Source of the DNA: a bacterium
GTDB taxonomy: Bacteria; Verrucomicrobiota; Verrucomicrobiia; Limisphaerales; UBA11358
Direction of reading: 5' to 3'
Assembly (NCBI GenBank): GCA_021780375.1
Contig: JAJXYT010000195.1
Location: forward strand, 1-45,217
DNA: 45,217 nt
This document shows positions 40,683-45,217 of the stretch, piece after piece. Position numbers and translations under genes: made by a program. The number at the start of each line of letters is the position of its first letter. The stretch's first letter is position 1. The notes below the pieces were generated by a model. That model was not told where the DNA came from. It worked only from the letters and a program-made list of their open reading frames with translations, and ran no database searches.

Positions 40683-41239
40683 TTTTATCCGTTTTTATCG
40701 TAATGGTTGTTGAAAATATCGGCGCCGAGACCTGTCACGGTGCCGCCCGCGTCATTGCAAATCCTATGCCGTGTGGAAATTGCCCTGAATTTGCCGGGAT
40801 CCGCCCGCGGTTTGCGCAGGACCTGCTCGATGGACGATTTGCGATGCGCACTTCTTGCGCGGCGCGGCCGCCGGCGGCTTGGTACTGTAGCAATCCAACA
40901 ATCCTTGCAGGAAATCTCTGCAAGGCAGGCATAGCGGCCTTGGGCAGAAAGCCGCACTCTTCCAATCTTCTGGAATTTGTGGTGCTTCGCCGAAGCGCCG
41001 TTACCGTCAATTACGGGTTCCGCAGAGATTTCCCCTGCAAAATTCCTTGTCAGAACTTCTATGCGGGAGTATTTCGCCGGCAACCCCGTCCAACTGGGAA
41101 ATGTCCGGTAGTGAGTTAATTCCGTTGGCAGGGGCGACCTGCTGGTCGTCCAAGGCCGCGCAGCAGCGCGGCCCTGCCAGGAAAAAATCAAAACGAGTCA
41201 CTGCCAAATGTCCGAACTGATAGTCAACCAGATGCCATT
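40683..41239. other. 557-bp region without a convincing gene
   Basis: Long open frames exist on both strands but their translations look like chance (Arg/Pro/Ser-rich, no pattern). An inverted pair TTGCAGGAAATCTCTGC (from about 40906) and GCAGAGATTTCCCCTGCAA (from about 41022) brackets some 100 bp, and another repeat lies at 41126-41179. It must hold the promoter of the DUF4139 gene; I could not place it. Confidence 0.5.
41126..41179. repeat. Short palindromic repeat upstream of the DUF4139 gene
   Basis: TTGGCAGGGGCGACC at the left and GCGCGGCCCTGCCAG at the right are inverted, with an inner CCGCGCAGCAGCGCGG hairpin. It lies about 60 bp before the ATG at 41240. Confidence 0.55.
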
Positions 41240-42682
41240 ATGAATAAATCTGCCGTCCTTCTGTTTGCCGCCGTTGCGTTGCCTGGTGCGGTCGCTGTGG
41301 CTCAACCCGCCCTGACCATTTACAATCAAAACTTCGCCGTGGTCCGCGATATCGTGCCGCTCGACCTCAACTCGGGCGTCAACGAAGTGCGTTACCCCGG
41401 CGCGACCGCGCAGGTGGAGCCGGACTCGGTGATTCTGCGCGATCCCACCGGCAAACATTCGCTCCAGATTCTGGAGCAGAATTACCGCAATGACCCGGTC
41501 ACGCAGGAATTGCTGCTGTCGTTGTTTGAAGGCAAGACGATTGATTTTGAACGGATGCGGCTCAAGGACAACACCCAGACGCCCGAAATCATTCCCGGCA
41601 AAATCATCCGCAGCGGTTATGTGCCGGGCGGCAATCCGGAGCAACCCATCATCGAAGTGAACGGCAAGCTGCAATTCAGCCTGCCCGGACAGCCGCTGTT
41701 TCCGGATCTGGGCGACGATACGGTGCTCAAGCCGACGCTCAACTGGCTGCTCCAGTCGGACAAGCCGGGCAAGTTCGACGCCGAGGTCGGTTACATTACC
41801 GGCGGATTCACCTGGGAAGCAGACTACAATCTCGTCTCGCCGGAAAAAGGCGACCTGGTGGACTTGATCGGCTGGGTGACGGTGAACAACCAGAGCGGCA
41901 AGACGTTCCACGACGCCAAAATCAAATTGATGGCCGGTGACGTGAATCGAATCCAGCCGCAGGGAGTTCCGTATGGAAGGATGCCCAAAATGGCGATGAT
42001 GGAATCTTTGGCAGCTGCTCCCGCCGTCACCGAAAAGGCCTTTGATGAATTTCATCTGTACAGCATCGCGCGGCCGACGACGTTGCGCGACCGCGAGACC
42101 AAGCAGGTTGAGTTCGTTCACGCCGAGCACGTCGTGGCCCCAACGATTTATGTCTATGACGGCGCGCCCAACTACCGTTTTTACGGCGGACTCAACTACG
42201 ACCAGGGCTACGGCGCGCAAGGCAATAAAAAGGTCCGCGTCATGCGCGAGTTCGTGAATTCGGACACGAACCATCTCGGCATTGCGTTGCCGGCGGGCAA
42301 GCTGCGGTTCTATCGGCGCGATGCCGACGGCCAGTTGGAGTTCGTCGGCGAGGACCGAATCGACCACACCCCGCGCAATGAAACCATCCGGGTGACTACC
42401 GGCAACGCCTTTGACCTCGTCGGCGAACGCAAGCAGACCAGTTTCCACGTGGATACCGGCGACAAATGGATGGACGAGTCGTTTGAAATCAAATTGCGCA
42501 ATCGCAAGAAGGAACCGGTGGAAATCCGCGTGGTTGAGCCTCTTTACCGCTGGAACAATTGGGAGATCACCCAAAAATCGGACGACTTCACGAAGAAAGA
42601 TTCGCAGACGATTGAATTCCGCGTCCCGGTCAAACCGGACGAAGAACGTGTCGTGACTTACACCGTCCACTATTCGTGGTGA
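41240..42682 (+). CDS. Exported DUF4139 protein
   Basis: This 480-residue protein has a signal peptide (residues 1-22, ending VAVAQ) followed by an all-beta body. Segments: LTIYNQNFAVVRDIVPLDL, NEVRYPGATAQVEPDSVIL, ADYNLVSPEKGDLVDLIGWV and VNNQSGKTFHDAKIKLMAGD, as in DUF4139 proteins. The C-terminal part (EPVEIRVVEPLYRWNNWEI, VPVKPDEERVVTYTVHYSW) is the usual ending. The cellular role of DUF4139 is not established; it is probably periplasmic or surface-exposed. The next gene is 175 bp downstream, after a repeat. Confidence 0.85.
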   Translation: MNKSAVLLFAAVALPGAVAVAQPALTIYNQNFAVVRDIVPLDLNSGVNEVRYPGATAQVEPDSVILRDPTGKHSLQILEQNYRNDPVTQELLLSLFEGKTIDFERMRLKDNTQTPEIIPGKIIRSGYVPGGNPEQPIIEVNGKLQFSLPGQPLFPDLGDDTVLKPTLNWLLQSDKPGKFDAEVGYITGGFTWEADYNLVSPEKGDLVDLIGWVTVNNQSGKTFHDAKIKLMAGDVNRIQPQGVPYGRMPKMAMMESLAAAPAVTEKAFDEFHLYSIARPTTLRDRETKQVEFVHAEHVVAPTIYVYDGAPNYRFYGGLNYDQGYGAQGNKKVRVMREFVNSDTNHLGIALPAGKLRFYRRDADGQLEFVGEDRIDHTPRNETIRVTTGNAFDLVGERKQTSFHVDTGDKWMDESFEIKLRNRKKEPVEIRVVEPLYRWNNWEITQKSDDFTKKDSQTIEFRVPVKPDEERVVTYTVHYSW

Positions 42683-42686
42683 TTTA

Positions 42687-42761
42687 CCGGGAGCGCCGGC
42701 TTCCAGCCGGCGAGTCCCCCCAACACCGAATCACACGCCGGCAAGATGCCGGCGCTCCCGG
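42687..42761. repeat. Family A palindrome after the DUF4139 gene
   Basis: CCGGGAGCGCCGGCTTCCAG at the left mirrors GGCAAGATGCCGGCGCTCCC at the right. It begins 4 nt after the stop at 42682. The same family is inserted inside the OGG1-type gene at 9877-9949. Confidence 0.8.
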
Positions 42762-42857
42762 TTTGAAACATTTCTGTTGGAAACAAAAAGATTTTCTTCT
42801 GCTTGACAAGCCGGCCAGGCCGTCGAACATGGGCGAAACCATCAACCCCCACAGCCC

Positions 42858-43565
42858 ATGAAAAAATACCTGTTGTTCGGCGTACTGGCCTTGCTGGCGG
42901 GACCGTTGTTCGCGGCGGACTCCAGCCCCAAGGATGACGTCACCAACGCAGCCAAAAAACTCGGTGACAGCGCCAATTACACCTGGCACACCACCGTAGT
43001 GGTTCCGGAAGACGCCCGATTCAAACCCGGCCCGACGGATGGCAAGACCGAAAAGGGCGGCTTCACCTACGTCAAATTTTCGTTCGGTGACAACACCACC
43101 GAATTTGTGAAGAAAGGCGAAAGCGCAGCGATTACCGATCGCGACGGCAATTGGCAGTCCCTCACCAACCTGGAAAATAACAGCGAAGGTCCCGGGCGGT
43201 TCATGGTCCGCATGGTCAGGAACTTCAAGGCGCCAGACGCACAGGCCGTCCAGCTGGCCGCAGCCGCCAAGGAACTCAAAAAAGACGGCGACGTTTATTC
43301 CAGCGATCTCACTGAAGACGGCGCCAAGGCGATGATGACATTCGGCGGGCGCGGCGGCGGCCCCACGATCACCAATCCTTCCGGTTCCGTGAAGTTCTGG
43401 ATCAAAGACGGCGTCCTGACCAAATACGAATTCAAGGTGAAGGGCACCATGAGCTTCAATGGCAACGACATGGACGTTGACCGCGATACCACCGTTGAAA
43501 TCAAGGACGTCGGCTCGACCAAGGTCACCATACCGGACGAGGCCGCGAAAAAAATGTCGTCCTGA
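42858..43565 (+). CDS. Exported hypothetical protein
   Basis: This 235-residue protein has a clear signal peptide (MKKYLLFGVLALLAGPLFA). The mature part is polar with alternating beta patterns: ANYTWHTTVVVPEDARF, YVKFSFGDNTTEFVKKG, and VKFWIKDGVLTKYEFKVKGT near the C-terminus. That last stretch recalls LolA/LppX-like half-barrels that carry lipids, but the match is only of fold type. I do not recognise a family. It stands alone between repeats. Confidence 0.72.
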   Translation: MKKYLLFGVLALLAGPLFAADSSPKDDVTNAAKKLGDSANYTWHTTVVVPEDARFKPGPTDGKTEKGGFTYVKFSFGDNTTEFVKKGESAAITDRDGNWQSLTNLENNSEGPGRFMVRMVRNFKAPDAQAVQLAAAAKELKKDGDVYSSDLTEDGAKAMMTFGGRGGGPTITNPSGSVKFWIKDGVLTKYEFKVKGTMSFNGNDMDVDRDTTVEIKDVGSTKVTIPDEAAKKMSS

Positions 43566-43874
43566 CAGTTGGCGGATTGACGGTGACGGTGCAACAGGCA
43601 CGCCCGGTTTGGAGCAAGATGCTCGATGCATTCCCGGTGTTAAAACACCGGGCTATGGTCGGGAAGTCCCTCCGGGACGGCACGTTGTTGGCCCCGCGGA
43701 GGTTGAAGAATCAAGATGCGCGATTTGAAGTTTCTTCCCGCATCCATCAACGGTGGACAATTGAACGCCGCCGGTTTGCTTCCTGTCTCATTTCCGTTCC
43801 TGCCGTGGAAAGGCGAATGAGGTTGACAGGCGATTTTTTCGCAAAAAATTTTCCGCCGGCAGTGAATTGAAATT
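43566..43874. other. Intergenic region with two hairpins
   Basis: CCCGGTGTTAAAACACCGGG (43633-43652) is a perfect 8-bp stem, and GTCCCTCCGGGAC (43666-43678) a second hairpin. The rest has no ORF with protein character. The stems could end transcription of the exported-protein gene. Confidence 0.5.
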
Positions 43875-44804
43875 ATGGACCCGACATCTGAAATCAAAAC
43901 CGCCAGCCGTTCACCCGCCGTGTTGCCGTTGCACGAACAATTGATGCGCCAGCATTTGCAGGAGGAAAACCTGCCGCAGGCGGTCCTCCCTTCCTGTCCC
44001 ATCAGCCGGGTATTGAAGGGCCAGAAGGCGCTGGTGACCGGCGCCAATTCCGGCATCGGCCAGGCCGTCGCCGTGGCGCTGGCCCAGGCCGGCGCGGATG
44101 TGGTGGTGAATTACGTCACCCATCCCGAGGCCGCCGACGCGACGGTGAAGGAAATCCAGGGCCACGGCGTGAACGCCTATGCGCACCAGGCCGACGTCAG
44201 CCGCGAAGACCAGGTGCAGACGATGTTCCGGAAGATGATCCAGGAATTCGGCACCCTTGACATCCTGGTCAGCAACGCCGGCCTGCAAAAGGATTCGCCG
44301 TTTGAAGACATGACGCTGGCCGACTGGCAACTGGTCATTAACGTGAATCTCACCGGCCAGTTTCTCTGTGCGCGGGAGGCCGTTCGCGAGTTCAAACGCC
44401 GCGGCATCCGTCCGGAAATCTCCTGCGCCGCCGGCAAAATCATCTGCATGAGCTCGGTGCACGAGGTCATTCCCTGGGCCGGCCACGTGAACTACGCCAC
44501 CAGCAAGGGAGGCGTCATGATGATGATGAAAAGCATCGCCCAGGAAGTCGCGCCCTGGCGCATCCGCGTGAATTCCATCTGCCCCGGCGCCATCCGCACG
44601 CCCATCAACACGGAGGCCTGGAGCACACCCGAGGCCTATCGTAAATTGATGAAACTGGTTCCCTACAAACGCATCGGTGAACCGAGCGATATCGGGCACG
44701 CGGCCATCTGGCTGGCTTCCGACTATTCGGATTACATTCACGGCGCGAGCATTTTCGTGGATGGCGGCATGACGTTGTATCCCGGATTCGAGACGGGCGG
44801 GTAG
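43875..44804 (+). CDS. SDR family oxidoreductase (glucose 1-dehydrogenase-like)
   Basis: This 309-residue NAD(P)-dependent short-chain dehydrogenase has an extra 45-residue N-terminus. Coenzyme loop TGANSGIG at 55-62, NAG motif in LVSNAGLQ, and the catalytic Ser (S194 in CMSSVHE), Tyr (Y207) and Lys (K211) in YATSK. The C-terminus ASDYSDYIHGASIFVDGGMT is typical of the classical tetrameric group. Expected substrate is a sugar or alcohol; the neighbouring glucosidase gene makes glucose plausible, but this is inferred. Confidence 0.88.
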   Translation: MDPTSEIKTASRSPAVLPLHEQLMRQHLQEENLPQAVLPSCPISRVLKGQKALVTGANSGIGQAVAVALAQAGADVVVNYVTHPEAADATVKEIQGHGVNAYAHQADVSREDQVQTMFRKMIQEFGTLDILVSNAGLQKDSPFEDMTLADWQLVINVNLTGQFLCAREAVREFKRRGIRPEISCAAGKIICMSSVHEVIPWAGHVNYATSKGGVMMMMKSIAQEVAPWRIRVNSICPGAIRTPINTEAWSTPEAYRKLMKLVPYKRIGEPSDIGHAAIWLASDYSDYIHGASIFVDGGMTLYPGFETGG

Positions 44805-44817
44805 CCACCCGTTTGCA

Positions 44818-44894
44818 TGTAGCAGCCGACGTGAGCCGGCTCTAGCTTCAACAGTCATCGGTGAAATTTGAGCCGGCTGACGCCGGCTGCTACA
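44818..44894. repeat. Palindromic repeat between SDR and glucosidase genes
   Basis: TGTAGCAGCCGACGTGAGCC at the left mirrors GGCTGACGCCGGCTGCTACA at the right, with a loop of about 35 nt. It starts 14 nt after the SDR stop and ends 35 nt before the next start. Confidence 0.75.
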
Positions 44895-44929
44895 AAAGAA
44901 GGATTTACGACAGCTCTTTCGCGAAGCGC

Positions 44930-45217
<288 letters not shown>

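Noticed and set aside
40685-41191. Minus-strand ORF of 168 residues before the DUF4139 gene
   Set aside because: Composition is Arg/Ser-rich and repeat-containing; no domain, no ribosome binding site, and part is palindromic repeat.

Overview
The window looks like chromosomal DNA of a Verrucomicrobiota bacterium, probably from the Pedosphaera/Limisphaerales side. This rests on gene content (paired DUF2911 proteins, futalosine-route MqnD, bacillithiol synthesis, secreted PIG-L deacetylase with a sodium symporter, a short LysM membrane protein) and on many short palindromic elements, some read in frame inside genes. The lineage is an inference; there is no rRNA gene in the window.

Layout. 1-2200: a decayed ISKra4-type transposase, a Phd/PIN-domain toxin-antitoxin pair, and the N-terminal stub of a family 9 glycosyltransferase. 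2575-5563: an MsbA-like ABC exporter and an intact GT9 glycosyltransferase, with two inverted copies of an 81-89 bp element around the exporter. 5667-11781: Mpl (murein recycling), a PAP2 phosphatase fused to an ArnT-like membrane glycosyltransferase, an OGG1-type DNA glycosylase, ComB and a GNAT acetyltransferase. 11804-13593: small genes and MqnD. 14007-22957: a tightly packed, largely overlapping run: two DUF2911 proteins, a large exported PIG-L protein, a small membrane protein, an SSS symporter, then a compact BshC-like protein, BshB1 and BshA. The last three make a complete bacillithiol pathway.

23810-39417 looks like an old genomic island. It lies between a decayed 5' half of a tRNA-Leu gene and the intact tRNA-Leu(UAA), with about 65 bp of direct repeat at the two ends. 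Its core is a complete Wadjet operon (jetABCD, 4-nt overlaps throughout), followed by an HNH nuclease, a Cas4-like/DEDD nuclease fusion (DUF2779), a Fic protein with a visible operator region, a degenerate receiver protein and a phage/plasmid-type polyvalent-protein domain. Upstream are a NUMOD-like repeat protein and an N-terminally truncated cysteine desulfurase. No integrase is visible, so the island is probably no longer mobile.

39707-45217 returns to housekeeping-type content: a LysM protein, a small DUF4177-like protein, a DUF4139 protein, an exported protein, an SDR dehydrogenase and the start of a GH63/MGH1-like glucosidase.

The most interesting points are the tRNA-bounded Wadjet island with its neighbouring nucleases, the half-size BshC in an operon with a secreted deacetylase and a symporter, and repeated cases where palindromic elements have become protein sequence.
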